The position numbers and the translations under genes are program-made. The notes beneath the pieces were generated by a model. That model saw only the letters and a list, made by a program, of their open reading frames with translations, searched no databases and was not told the DNA's origin. A stretch of 64,000 nucleotides of DNA from Teredinibacter turnerae T7901 (GTDB taxonomy: Bacteria > Pseudomonadota > Gammaproteobacteria > Pseudomonadales > Cellvibrionaceae), in contig NC_012997.1 of NCBI RefSeq assembly GCF_000023025.1, positions 4,027,125 through 4,091,124 of the forward strand, given 5' to 3'. Below, piece by piece: positions 1 through 7,825 of the stretch (the stretch's first letter is position 1; every line of letters starts with the position of its first letter).

Positions 1-1
1 T

Positions 2-379
2 CGCCTGTTCCAAAACCTGATTACCAACGCAATTAAATTCAGAAAACCTGACGCGCAACCGAGTGTTCAGATCGATTGCGACACATTTACTGAAGACGAT
101 GAAGAATGGTGCCGGATCACCATCATCGATGATGGTATTGGCTTTGACCAGCAGTTCGCCGAAAAGATTTTTACGTTGTTTCAACGCCTGCATGCCCGTG
201 ACGAATACTCCGGTACGGGCCTTGGGCTGGCAATATGCCGCCGTATTGTAGAGCGCCATGGAGGGGTCATCAAAGCCTTTGGCGAGTTGGGAAAAGGCTC
301 CCGATTTGTCATTGAACTCCCACTAACCCAGAGCAACAGACCGATACAAGATTTTTTGCCTGAGGAGGCAAACCCATGA
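2..379 (+). CDS. Sensor histidine kinase, C-terminal fragment (HATPase domain)
   Basis: This is the 3' end of a sensor histidine kinase whose start lies before the window. The visible part is the ATP-binding HATPase_c domain: N box with NLITNAIKF, G1 box DDGIGF, F box region FQRLHARDEYSG, G2 box GTGLGLAICRRIVERHGG. It ends in TGA overlapping the ATG of the next gene (ATGA), so it is translationally coupled to a single-domain receiver. That pairing is typical of phytochrome-type or PAS kinases with an Rcp1-like partner. The sensory part is not visible, so the input signal is unknown. Confidence 0.9.
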   Translation, partial: RLFQNLITNAIKFRKPDAQPSVQIDCDTFTEDDEEWCRITIIDDGIGFDQQFAEKIFTLFQRLHARDEYSGTGLGLAICRRIVERHGGVIKAFGELGKGSRFVIELPLTQSNRPIQDFLPEEANP

Positions 380-843
380 AAACCGACGTTGAGATGCTGG
401 AAAAAACCCCATTAAAGATCTTAATGGCAGATGACGATGATGACGACAAACTGCTCACCAAGGACGCCCTTGCCGAAAGTCGCGTACTGAATGAACTCTA
501 CTTCGTTAGCAACGGTGTTGAACTACTTGATTACCTTAAGGGTACAGGGGAGTACGCGGACAGGGAGAAATACCCGTATCCAAGTATTGTTTTGCTCGAT
601 TTAAATATGCCCAAAATGGATGGGCGTGAAGCTTTGGCATCAATTAAAGCGGATGAAAAATTACGCTCTATTCCCGTTGTCATTCTCACCACTTCCAAAG
701 CGGAAGAGGATATGATCAAGGGGTATAACCTTGGTGCGGCCTCGTACATCACCAAACCTGTAACCTTCGACGCGCTGGTAGAGCTTATGACCACCGTCGG
801 TAAATACTGGGTTGAGTTTGTGGAATTGCCGCAGCACCGTTAA
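376..843 (+). CDS. Single-domain response regulator (Rcp1-like)
   Basis: A 155-residue stand-alone receiver with no output domain. The acidic pocket is D19-D22, the phosphoacceptor is D75 in VLLDLNMPKMDG, the switch threonine lies in ILTTS (T105/T106), and the conserved lysine is K127 in YITKP. The insertion before the phosphoacceptor (DYLKGTGEYADREKYP) is typical of Rcp1-type partners of phytochrome-like kinases. It overlaps the upstream kinase by 4 nt, so the kinase is its likely phosphodonor. It probably passes phosphate on to another protein, perhaps the hybrid kinase downstream; that link is inference. Confidence 0.9.
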   Translation: MKTDVEMLEKTPLKILMADDDDDDKLLTKDALAESRVLNELYFVSNGVELLDYLKGTGEYADREKYPYPSIVLLDLNMPKMDGREALASIKADEKLRSIPVVILTTSKAEEDMIKGYNLGAASYITKPVTFDALVELMTTVGKYWVEFVELPQHR

Positions 844-873
844 GCCTTATTTAACTGCTGGGGGTCTACCATA

Positions 874-2865
874 ATGCCCATGCTAAAAAAATATAGACGC
901 GTTCTTCTGGTGGAGGACGACGAAGACGATTTTATCCTTACGCGCGACCTGCTCGATGAGTTTATGGACGCGACCTACACCTTAGATTGGGTAAAGAATT
1001 ACGAAGAAGCCAAAGAACGCATGCTCAAGGATGAGCATGACCTCTGCTTAATGGATTATAAGCTCGGAGCCTACGATGGGATCCAGCTACTTAAGGAGGT
1101 TGTTGTGCACGATGTCTCCTTCCCAATCATTATGCTTACCGGCGTAGAAGATACCAGCCTCGACCATATTGCCCTGCAGGCTGGTGCTGCCGACTATTTG
1201 GTAAAAGCGGACCTCTCCGTCGAGACCATTGCCCGCGCCGTGCGCTACGCACTTGCTCGCCGCGAAACCGAACGCGAGCGCATGGAACGCTTGCGCGCGG
1301 AGTCCGCAAGCCGTGCAAAAACAGAGTTCCTCACACGACTAAGCCACGAACTTCGCACCCCACTGACCGCCATCCTCGGTTATACCGATTTACTATCCAC
1401 GCGCAGTAAGGACGAAGCCGATCAGGAGTACCTGCAAATCGTCTCTCACAATGGGAAACATTTGCTGGCGCTGCTTAACGACGTGCTCGATCTCTCTAAA
1501 ATTGAAGCGGGCAAACTGGAAATAGAAAAAAGCTTTTTCGAGATACAGCCCTTTTTCTCGGACATCTATTTGCTATTCAACATGAAGGCAAAAGACAAAG
1601 GACTCGATTTTGAGGTTCGCCTGACAGGGGAATTGCGGCCCGTCTTTTACGGCGATGCTACGCGATTGCGCCAGATTGTGCTCAATCTGATAGGCAATGC
1701 CATTAAGTTTACATCCCAGGGCAGCGTTATCGTCGAAGTATCCAGTATTGTTGAAAACGTTGGCGAAGAGCAGCAACTTCGAATTTGTGTCCATGATACC
1801 GGGCCTGGAATATCTTCAGAGCAGTTGGACGATATATTCTTGCCGTTCAACCAGGCTGCGAGCAAAAGCGAAGCCAGCGAAAACGGCACCGGATTGGGCC
1901 TGACCATCAGCCGTGAGCTGGTCTCCCGAATGGGAGGACAACTCACCGTTGAGAGCACGTTAGGAGTCGGGAGCTGCTTCTGCTGCACGCTGCCGCACGA
2001 AAAAATCGACGGTCAACCTGCCCAGATCCTTCGTATCGACACACATTCACCGGCACCATCGAACGAAAGCGTGCGCTACTACTCCGGCAACGTGCTGGTC
2101 GTTGACGATCTCGCCGATATACGCTCACTGGTTGGGCATATGGTCGCCGACAGTGGCGTTACCATTGAGTACGCCGAAAATGGCTTACAAGCGGTTGAGA
2201 TGGCGACAGCGCGCCAATTATCTGGAGAGCCTTTCGACCTCATCCTGATGGATATTCAAATGCCGGTGCTCGGCGGTATCGAAGCTGCTAAGCGAATGCG
2301 GGCTGCAGGATTGCGACAACCCATTATCGCACTCACTGCGTCGAGCATGAAAGGCGACCGCGAGAAATGTTTGAAAGCTGGATTCAGTGATTTTCTTGGC
2401 AAGCCTGTTGAACGTCGCTTACTGGAGCGCTCTCTGGCTCGGTGGCTACCGGACTCACTGCTGGAACCTTTATCCAGCAGCGAAGATTTTACCGATGTAG
2501 AGCCCGGTACCGTGCTCATTGTGGAAGACGATCCCCACGCCTGCGAAATCACAGCCCTTTTGATAGAGCAGGAAGGCTGGAAGGCCGACCAGGCTTTGTC
2601 GGGAAAAGAAGCCCTAAACAAAGTCGCGCACCAGCAGTACGACGCGGTGTTGTTCGACATAAATCTCCCAGACACCAGCGGATACAAACTCGCCAAGGAG
2701 ATCTATAAAAATAACAGCGAAGTGAAACTGATCGCACTGAGCGGCGAGGAAGTCGATGAAGACAAATTTATCAGTGTCCCCCTGCTGCATAGCATTTTAA
2801 AACCGGTAAACAGGGATATATTGAAAAATGCGCTGGAGCGCATCCACCAGTCATCCTTGGGCTAA
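874..2865 (+). CDS. Hybrid sensor kinase, REC-HisKA-HATPase-REC-REC
   Basis: A 663-residue soluble hybrid kinase with no membrane segment and no PAS domain. The order is: N-terminal receiver (acceptor D61 in LCLMDYK), HisKA with H158 in SHELRTPL, HATPase_c (N box about 271-280, GTGLGLTIS at 338-346), second receiver (D460 in LILMDIQMP) and third receiver (D595 in AVLFDINLP). Input probably arrives through the first receiver, making this a relay integrator for the two proteins encoded just upstream. The start at 874 follows a weak GGGGG-type ribosome site; a second ATG lies at 880. No histidine phosphotransfer domain is present, so a separate Hpt protein must exist if the relay continues. Confidence 0.92.
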   Translation: MPMLKKYRRVLLVEDDEDDFILTRDLLDEFMDATYTLDWVKNYEEAKERMLKDEHDLCLMDYKLGAYDGIQLLKEVVVHDVSFPIIMLTGVEDTSLDHIALQAGAADYLVKADLSVETIARAVRYALARRETERERMERLRAESASRAKTEFLTRLSHELRTPLTAILGYTDLLSTRSKDEADQEYLQIVSHNGKHLLALLNDVLDLSKIEAGKLEIEKSFFEIQPFFSDIYLLFNMKAKDKGLDFEVRLTGELRPVFYGDATRLRQIVLNLIGNAIKFTSQGSVIVEVSSIVENVGEEQQLRICVHDTGPGISSEQLDDIFLPFNQAASKSEASENGTGLGLTISRELVSRMGGQLTVESTLGVGSCFCCTLPHEKIDGQPAQILRIDTHSPAPSNESVRYYSGNVLVVDDLADIRSLVGHMVADSGVTIEYAENGLQAVEMATARQLSGEPFDLILMDIQMPVLGGIEAAKRMRAAGLRQPIIALTASSMKGDREKCLKAGFSDFLGKPVERRLLERSLARWLPDSLLEPLSSSEDFTDVEPGTVLIVEDDPHACEITALLIEQEGWKADQALSGKEALNKVAHQQYDAVLFDINLPDTSGYKLAKEIYKNNSEVKLIALSGEEVDEDKFISVPLLHSILKPVNRDILKNALERIHQSSLG

Positions 2866-2915
2866 GGAAGTCTCAGAGCAGCGCTCAGCGAAACACTGCG
2901 CCTTACCGCGAACGA

Positions 2916-2940
2916 ACAGCCCCCAAGGGGCTGTTTTTTT
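2916..2940 (+). terminator. Rho-independent terminator after the hybrid kinase
   Basis: A CAGCCCC / GGGGCTG stem with a 3-nt loop is followed by eight T residues, about 50 nt after the hybrid kinase stop. It closes the phosphorelay transcription unit. Confidence 0.85.
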
Positions 2941-3223
2941 TGTCTCCCCAAATATAGACAGTCGATCGACCCATACCTGTCGACCCCTGGTGAGCCAACC
3001 GACGCAACCTATTCCACCGCGTGAGCGAACCACCCGACAGCAAAGCCGCGCAGCCCTTGAGTAAAGCAGATACTCTTTTCCCTAAAAGCAAGAATAGGTC
3101 TAAGACTGTCTCGATTTGTAATTTGTACCCCAGGAAAAAGCAAAGCTTACATCCCGAAACCAAAAAAAATCGCTTAGGCTGTATTTTATTGTGCTTTTTC
3201 AGGCTAAAAACGCAATTCAAAAA

Positions 3224-3239
3224 TGGCACGCGTCTTGAA
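3224..3239 (+). promoter_or_regulatory. Sigma-54-like -24/-12 promoter (imperfect)
   Basis: The sequence TGGCACGCGTCTTGAA matches the sigma-54 consensus (TGGCACRNNNNTTGCW) at all conserved positions except the -12 C, which is A. It lies 61 nt upstream of the small lipoprotein gene. It is the weakest of five such motifs in 3.2-8.1 kb because the -12 GC is changed. Confidence 0.45.
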
Positions 3240-3300
3240 TTATATAAATTAACACTGCAAAAGAAGCAGAATTACGAAGTTAATTTAAAGGAGAGAGACC

Positions 3301-3501
3301 ATGAATAGCGTAATTAAAATTGTTGGTATTGCGGCACTGATTGCCGGTCTGCAAGCATGTGACGATGGCAAAGCTGAAAACTTCGGAGAAGAAGTTGATA
3401 AGGCCTACGAGAACACCAAAGACGCTGTAAGCGACGCAGCAGACGATGCCGGTGATGCAATGGAAGACGCTTGCGAAAAAGCCACCGACGAAAACTGTTA
3501 A
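3301..3501 (+). CDS. Small entericidin-like lipoprotein
   Basis: A 66-residue protein with a lipoprotein signal (hydrophobic segment IVGIAALIAGLQAC, lipobox LQAC, lipidated Cys20). A very acidic, Ala/Asp-rich helical tail with repeated DAxxDA pattern follows, with two cysteines near the C-terminus. A strong AAGGAG ribosome site precedes the ATG and a terminator follows closely, so it is a monocistronic gene. Size and composition resemble entericidin/YajI-like stress lipoproteins; exact family membership is not proven. Confidence 0.8.
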   Translation: MNSVIKIVGIAALIAGLQACDDGKAENFGEEVDKAYENTKDAVSDAADDAGDAMEDACEKATDENC

Positions 3502-3528
3502 GATTTTCCACCAGTAGCGAAGTCCTTT

Positions 3529-3552
3529 GGGAGGTTTTACCTCCCTTTTTTT
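3529..3552 (+). terminator. Terminator of the small lipoprotein gene
   Basis: GGGAGG / CCTCCC stem with TTTTA loop followed by seven T residues, 27 nt after the stop codon. Confidence 0.9.
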
Positions 3553-3886
3553 ATTGCCAAGAAACTCATGTATTTTATCCAGGCCAGCTTAAGCCTTTCA
3601 GCTGCTTACAGCTAAATCAGAGATACTCCAAGTCGATCACATCACCCTGAAAAAACGCTCACAATAGCCGCAGTGCGAACTCACGCTTGCTCCTCATACC
3701 AGGATTATTCGGCTAACCCTTCGAGCAGAATCGTTCACAGATAATCATCTAAAAGTGATAAAGCGATAATATCGATCTGTCTCTATTCCCACCAACACAG
3801 ATTATCCCTCACACGCCAAGCGATAGAAAAAAGTTGATATTCATTCATGAAACGCATAGAAACACACCGACGACAGAGTCAGCTCG
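3553..3886. other. Intergenic, no gene seen
   Basis: About 330 bp with frequent stops on both strands. I see no ORF, RNA gene or clear repeat here; it separates a plus-strand terminator from a minus-strand terminator. Confidence 0.6.
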
Positions 3887-3912
3887 AAAAAAAACCGGGC
3901 GAAACCCGGCTT
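3887..3912 (-). terminator. Terminator of the YqjD/YqjE-like operon
   Basis: Read on the minus strand, CCGGG - TTTCG - CCCGG is followed by a run of eight T residues. It lies about 90 nt past the last gene of the minus-strand operon. Confidence 0.8.
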
Positions 3913-4002
3913 GCGTATAAATTATAAAGTCGCCCAACAGCTAATCGCAGTAAGGTCGCTCGGAAAATTACCAGGTTAAACAGAGGCCTCTAAAACCTGA
4001 AC

Positions 4003-4245
4003 TTACAGCAAGCCAATTAGCAATCGGCCCGCGCCAAAACCCATACCTGCAAGGTGATGCCTTGCACGATATATTTTGGGGGCGAATAGGCCGCAGCCGA
4101 AACTGACCCCTGCCATCGACCAGATATATTTGTCCGGTGACTGTTCAATATCTGCTACCAGCGGCATCACTCGCTTTCTATGCAACCGGTTTTTAAGGCG
4201 AAGTTCGGAAATTTTTGCATCAATGCCTAGTTTCACTCGTGCCAT
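4003..4245 (-). CDS. Small hypothetical protein, YqjK-like position
   Basis: An 80-residue basic protein: a charged N-terminal helix rich in Lys/Arg, then a Gly-rich hydrophobic segment (about residues 40-75, with GVSFGCG and GMGFGAG). A GGGGGTG ribosome site precedes the ATG. It overlaps the end of the upstream holin-like gene by 26 nt, so it is the third gene of the operon. Position and size recall YqjK, the third partner of YqjD-YqjE in enterobacteria, but sequence alone does not establish homology. Confidence 0.7.
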   Translation of the reverse strand: MARVKLGIDAKISELRLKNRLHRKRVMPLVADIEQSPDKYIWSMAGVSFGCGLFAPKIYRARHHLAGMGFGAGRLLIGLL

Positions 4246-4708
4246 CTTGCACCCCCGCTTTACCGATATTCAGCTGTTCCATCATCAACCTTATCTCTTC
4301 CCGCGTATCGGAAAAGCCAATTTTATCATTCAGCTTTTTCACTTTATGCAAATGCAAACACAATGCCCCTAGCTGCAATAAAAACACCGTAATGAACGCA
4401 ACACCCACCTCTCCTGTGACAAAGTAAGCACCATAGGCAATACACAAAGCACCAGAGAGCCAGGTTAGAATAAATAAAGGAATAGTTGCAAGCCGGTAAA
4501 GCCCCAACTTAATAATCGACAGAACAGAACGCTCAACCTCGAGCCTGAATATTTGCGCGGTATTAGTTATCCAGTCTCCGCCGGCACTCACAATGTCGAG
4601 ATAATCTGGCCCTTCAGGTTCACCTGATCTCGAATCCAAGCCCGGAGCGCCCTTCTCGGCATCTTTACTTTCGTTTGTCGGACCGCCAGCCTGATCATTC
4701 GGTTGCAT
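4220..4708 (-). CDS. Phage holin family / YqjE-like membrane protein
   Basis: A 162-residue inner-membrane protein. An acidic Pro/Gly-rich N-terminus (to about residue 45) leads into an amphipathic helix and two adjacent membrane segments (LATIPLFILTWLSGALCIAYGAYF and VGVAFITVFLLQLGALCLHL), then a charged helical tail. This layout fits the Actinobacterial-holin-X/YqjE group found with YqjD. The ATG at 4708 was chosen because GGAGGTG sits just upstream; the longer reading would need a TTG codon inside that site. It is the middle gene of a three-gene operon. Confidence 0.8.
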   Translation of the reverse strand: MQPNDQAGGPTNESKDAEKGAPGLDSRSGEPEGPDYLDIVSAGGDWITNTAQIFRLEVERSVLSIIKLGLYRLATIPLFILTWLSGALCIAYGAYFVTGEVGVAFITVFLLQLGALCLHLHKVKKLNDKIGFSDTREEIRLMMEQLNIGKAGVQDGTSETRH

Positions 4709-4774
4709 ACCCACCTCCAAGCTCAAGTCTAATCACACAATGCAGTGGCGACATCCTTGTCACCGTCGCATTCG

Positions 4775-5101
4775 CTATTTTACTTTCAATAAGCGGGAAA
4801 CGAGAAAGCCGGCCGCAAAAGAGATACCAGCAACCATTAGAGGTCGCTCACGGGCGGATGCCATCGCTTTTTCCGATGCCTCGTTAGCCTTCGCTTTTCC
4901 ATCTTCGTAGTAGCCTTGAGCGTCGGATGAAACCGCGAGACCCATCGTACGTGCAGCTTCACGCGCGCTTCTAGCGGCAGCCTTAAATTGCACAACCGCA
5001 TCGTCAATAGATGCGCGAGCCTCTGGAATACTCTGCTTAGTAGCAGAGGGTTCTGGAACTTCTTCGTTAATTTTTTCGCTGATAGTTTCGTTGATAGCCA
5101 T
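4775..5101 (-). CDS. DUF883 / ElaB-YqjD family membrane-anchored protein
   Basis: A 108-residue protein with a long soluble coiled-coil-like helix (DDAVVQFKAAARSAREAART and following) and a C-terminal membrane anchor, RPLMVAGISFAAGFLVSRLL, ending LLKVK. This is the signature of the ElaB/YqjD/YgaM family, inner-membrane proteins that bind ribosomes in stationary phase in E. coli. The ATG at 5101 is preceded by AAAGGAG; upstream in-frame codons lack a ribosome site. First gene of the operon, about 87 nt below a sigma-54-like promoter. Confidence 0.88.
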   Translation of the reverse strand: MAINETISEKINEEVPEPSATKQSIPEARASIDDAVVQFKAAARSAREAARTMGLAVSSDAQGYYEDGKAKANEASEKAMASARERPLMVAGISFAAGFLVSRLLKVK

Positions 5102-5198
5102 ATCAAACTCCTTTCTCGTTTTTTCGATCTTTGCTAATGAAGTGACCAGTGATGCGCTGCAGGTTACAACGCTTTTCACTAGAGCCTGACCAAATTAA

Positions 5199-5214
5199 TG
5201 CCAAAGATATGCCA
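5199..5214 (-). promoter_or_regulatory. Sigma-54-like promoter of the YqjD-like operon
   Basis: On the minus strand TGGCATATCTTTGGCA has GG and GC separated by exactly 10 nt and matches the sigma-54 consensus at nearly all positions. The predicted transcript start gives a leader of roughly 85-90 nt before the ATG at 5101. Confidence 0.6.
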
Positions 5215-5310
5215 AAGATAAATCTTGTTTTTTCTCGTGTACATCCGGGGTTTTACGCGCATTTTCAGTGAAAAACCCGAATGCCATATACTCAACTGTA
5301 AGACTTACAT

Positions 5311-6342
5311 TTAGCTCAAGAGTTTCTGACAATTTCGTAAGCTTGGAACATGAGCACTCGCAATTTTACAGCTCACCAATATTGGCACCGCTAAAATCAT
5401 CCCTACCACGCCCAGGAGCCAGCCGAAAACAAACAACCACAGGATTACAATCAGGGGATTAATTTGAAAACGCTGACCAAGTACAGTAGGAGTAACCACT
5501 TGGCTTTCGATGCCGTTCAAAAATAAAAACGCCATCACCGGATAGAGTGCCTGCCAATTATCACCAAATTGAATAAACCCAACGCCAGTAATAATAACGC
5601 CAACAACAAATAAACCGAGATAGGGGACGAAATTAAAAATTCCCGCGAATGCCCCCCATAATAACGCATCCTCAACACCTAACAGGTAGAGCGCGCCCGC
5701 GACACTTAACCCAAGTCCCGTATTGATCACCGAAATGATTAACACATAGTATGAAACGTCCGACTGTATTGATTTCCCAATGGTCACAAATATTCGCCGA
5801 TGGCGAAAGGTCGGCAAGGTTGCGACCACATTGCGATACAACGACTGACCGTGTGTAAGAAAGAAGAAAGTCAAAACAATTACAGTGAGCGCCTGAAATA
5901 ATACGACTGGAGTAAAATTGGTTGCCACCTGCATAAACGCCACGGATACCTGGCTTTTAATTTTCTGCGACATAGGTTCGCCGCGATCTTTGCTGAGCTG
6001 ATACCACTTTTGCTCCGCCTCCCCTGTAAGCGGCTTTGCAACCTCATCAATTTTTTGACTGATATCCTCCGAAATTTTTGATACTTGCTTAACCCACTTA
6101 TCCATGGGCGAGACCAGGAGCGAAAAAGTTAACCCCAAGGCAATCACTAAAGTTAAAACCGTAAGAACTGACGACAACGATCTGGGCACTGCAAACCGGT
6201 TGAGATAGTTCACTATAGGGTTCAACAACAACGCAAAAAACATGGAAACAATAATAGGCAATACTAGTGAACGGGTGATATAAACCACAAAACACACCAA
6301 AATCAGAAATGCGCAAGACAGCATCCATCGAAGATCTTTCAT
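5311..6342 (-). CDS. AI-2E family transporter (PerM/TqsA-like permease)
   Basis: A 343-residue polytopic inner-membrane protein of the AI-2E exporter/PerM superfamily. N-terminal membrane pairs (CAFLILVCFVVYI; IIVSMFFALLL), a long soluble loop (about residues 80-155) and a C-terminal membrane bundle with GIFNFVPYLG and NGIESQVVTPTVLG are family hallmarks. The ATG at 6342 follows AAGGA; the longer reading upstream runs through the promoter and is not favoured. It is divergent from the BON-domain gene and has its own sigma-54-like motif. The substrate is unknown; most members are not proven AI-2 transporters. Confidence 0.88.
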   Translation of the reverse strand: MKDLRWMLSCAFLILVCFVVYITRSLVLPIIVSMFFALLLNPIVNYLNRFAVPRSLSSVLTVLTLVIALGLTFSLLVSPMDKWVKQVSKISEDISQKIDEVAKPLTGEAEQKWYQLSKDRGEPMSQKIKSQVSVAFMQVATNFTPVVLFQALTVIVLTFFFLTHGQSLYRNVVATLPTFRHRRIFVTIGKSIQSDVSYYVLIISVINTGLGLSVAGALYLLGVEDALLWGAFAGIFNFVPYLGLFVVGVIITGVGFIQFGDNWQALYPVMAFLFLNGIESQVVTPTVLGQRFQINPLIVILWLFVFGWLLGVVGMILAVPILVSCKIASAHVPSLRNCQKLLS

Positions 6343-6383
6343 CTCAGTCCTTCTACTTAATATCAAAATTGTTAACGGGCTAC

Positions 6384-6399
6384 AGCGATAACCATGCCA
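6384..6399 (-). promoter_or_regulatory. Sigma-54-like promoter of the AI-2E transporter gene
   Basis: On the minus strand TGGCATGGTTATCGCT has GG-N10-GC spacing and the TGGCA and CGCT elements expected at -24/-12. It predicts a transcript start about 30 nt before the ATG at 6342. It lies back-to-back with the plus-strand motif at 6427-6442. Confidence 0.55.
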
Positions 6400-6426
6400 T
6401 CCATACATGGACAGGCATTTAAAACA

Positions 6427-6442
6427 TGGCAAATTTATTGCT
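6427..6442 (+). promoter_or_regulatory. Sigma-54-like promoter of the BON-domain gene
   Basis: TGGCAAATTTATTGCT matches the sigma-54 consensus at all conserved positions but one, with GG-N10-GC spacing. The predicted leader is about 95 nt. The leader holds two short inverted repeats (TTGCTT/AAGCAA near 6469 and GCGAC/GTCGC near 6502), which could be activator sites or hairpins. Confidence 0.65.
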
Positions 6443-6548
6443 CTCAAATATAGGTAACCCGAGATTTTTTGCTTAAAGCAATAAAATCGACGAGAAATCA
6501 GCGACAAAAAGGTCGCACCATGTAGGAATTACCAGAGAGGATGCAAAT

Positions 6549-7277
6549 ATGAAATCTCGATCAAAAATTAGTGTACTGAAACCTTTATCAATTGCATGTT
6601 CAGCATTTGTGCTTAGTAGCGCGGCAATGGCAGGCGACTATTCATCGGATGAGAAAAAGCCGATGGACGATAAAAAAGCCTTCGAACATGTGAACAAAAC
6701 ACCGTATAACATGCAACATACGCGCTCTGAATCCGCCGACAAGTATTGGCAGGATTTCAAACAAGACGCGAACCAGACGTGGGACAATACCAAAGACGCG
6801 TTCCGCGATGGCTGGATGGAAGGCAAGCTTGAAACAGCTATTATGATGAATGATCGCTTGAACGCATTTGACATCGACATTGAAGTCAACGATAACAAAG
6901 CCATTCTTTCAGGCGAAGTATCATCAGACGTAGAGAAAAATCTGGCTGAAAGCATCGCTATGGGCATGGATGCAATCGACTCGGTCGACAACCGTCTCAC
7001 CATCAACAAACAAGCAAAAATTGACGAGCAAAGCGCGGGACGCTCTTTCAGTCAATATGTTAAGGACGCTTCCATTACCGCAGCCATAAAGACCGATTTG
7101 CTCGCCGATCCTGACGTAGCAGGTTTAAAAATTGATGTGGACACGGTGAACCAAAAAGTTGTACTAAGTGGCTCCGTTGACAGCAAAAAGGAAAAAGAGC
7201 TTGCTGGCATGATTGCTAAACGTACTGACGACATTCACTCTTTTGAAAACCGTCTGGTCGTAGAGCGCGACAGCTAG
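6549..7277 (+). CDS. Periplasmic protein with two BON domains (OsmY-like)
   Basis: A 242-residue exported protein. A signal peptide (positively charged start, hydrophobic stretch, cleavage near AMAGD) precedes a polar linker with an amphipathic DANQTWDNTKDAF helix. Two BON domains follow at about 95-155 and 170-240, with the alternating pattern DIDIEVNDNKAILSGEV and GLKIDVDTVNQKVVLSGSV. BON proteins such as OsmY bind phospholipid or stabilise periplasmic proteins under osmotic stress. GAGAGGAT precedes the ATG. A terminator lies just downstream, so the gene is monocistronic. Confidence 0.9.
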   Translation: MKSRSKISVLKPLSIACSAFVLSSAAMAGDYSSDEKKPMDDKKAFEHVNKTPYNMQHTRSESADKYWQDFKQDANQTWDNTKDAFRDGWMEGKLETAIMMNDRLNAFDIDIEVNDNKAILSGEVSSDVEKNLAESIAMGMDAIDSVDNRLTINKQAKIDEQSAGRSFSQYVKDASITAAIKTDLLADPDVAGLKIDVDTVNQKVVLSGSVDSKKEKELAGMIAKRTDDIHSFENRLVVERDS

Positions 7278-7304
7278 TAACCCCACTCCTCCGTTTCGCA
7301 CAAA

Positions 7305-7338
7305 AACCTCTGTACCCTTACAGGTGCAGGGGTTTTTT
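7305..7338 (+). terminator. Terminator of the BON-domain gene
   Basis: A 12-bp stem (AACCTCTGTACC / GGTGCAGGGGTT, including G-T pairs) with a CTTACA loop and a T-rich tail, about 30 nt after the stop. Confidence 0.85.
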
Positions 7339-7566
7339 ACATCAAATCAAAATTCGCGATACATCCTCGACGCATATGCGCTCCCTTCACCATCGCTCGC
7401 CAAATCAGCAACACTCGCAGATTTATATTTCCACTTAAACGAGCGCCCTCGAAAAACCCACCAGCAAGCCAACTCCAGTATCACATTCACTATGTTCACA
7501 ACCAACCCGGGCTTGCCTTTGTGTTACCCGATGGGGAAGCCAGTTAAGTAAATGTTTCCGCCCACG

Positions 7567-7598
7567 AAAAAAGCCGCAGATAGAGCTGCGGCTTTTTT
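7567..7598. terminator. Bidirectional terminator hairpin left of the 8-bp repeat
   Basis: A perfect 13-bp stem, AAAAAAGCCGCAG (7567-7579) and CTGCGGCTTTTTT (7586-7598), with a 6-nt loop. A and T runs on both sides allow termination in either direction. Confidence 0.85.
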
Positions 7599-7606
7599 AT
7601 AAATCC

Positions 7607-7758
7607 TTTCCTGCTTTCCTGCTTTCCTGCTTTCCTGCTTTCCTGCTTTCCTGCTTTCCTGCTTTCCTGCTTTCCTGCTTTCCTGCTTTCCTGCTTTCCT
7701 GCTTTCCTGCTTTCCTGCTTTCCTGCTTTCCTGCTTTCCTGCTTTCCTGCTTTCCTGC
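7607..7758. repeat. Tandem array, 19 perfect copies of the 8-mer TTTCCTGC
   Basis: The 8-bp unit TTTCCTGC repeats 19 times without a single mismatch over 152 bp, followed by a partial TTT. Because 8 is not a multiple of 3 and the unit contains no stop in any frame, the array is open in all six frames. It therefore creates a spurious minus-strand ORF of KQESRKAG repeats. It lies between two strong hairpins and outside any credible gene. Confidence 0.98.
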
Positions 7759-7765
7759 TTTAAAG

Positions 7766-7796
7766 AAAAGGGAGCCTTGGGGAAAGCTCCCTTTTT
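7766..7796. terminator. Hairpin terminator right of the 8-bp repeat
   Basis: A perfect 10-bp stem, AAAAGGGAGC (7766-7775) and GCTCCCTTTT (7786-7795), with a 10-nt loop. On the minus strand it ends in TTTTCTTT and probably terminates the DUF1328 gene; on the plus strand it has a five-T tail. Confidence 0.8.
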
Positions 7797-7824
7797 AACT
7801 ATCTTCACGCATGAAGATAGTTAA
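7795..7824. repeat. Perfect 13-bp inverted repeat at the DUF1328 stop
   Basis: Arms TTAACTATCTTCA (7795-7807) and TGAAGATAGTTAA (7812-7824) are perfectly complementary with a 4-nt spacer. The right arm ends 1 nt from the stop codon of the minus-strand DUF1328 gene, and the left arm shares two T residues with the next hairpin. It could be an mRNA 3' hairpin that stabilises the small transcript or a protein-binding site. Confidence 0.85.
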
Positions 7825-7825
7825 C

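Noticed and set aside
7607-7758. CRISPR array
   Set aside because: The repeat is a continuous 8-mer without spacers.
7524-7808. 94-codon minus-strand ORF with KQESRKAG repeats
   Set aside because: It is created by the 8-bp array, which is open in all six frames; it starts at a GTG inside a palindrome and runs through two terminator hairpins.
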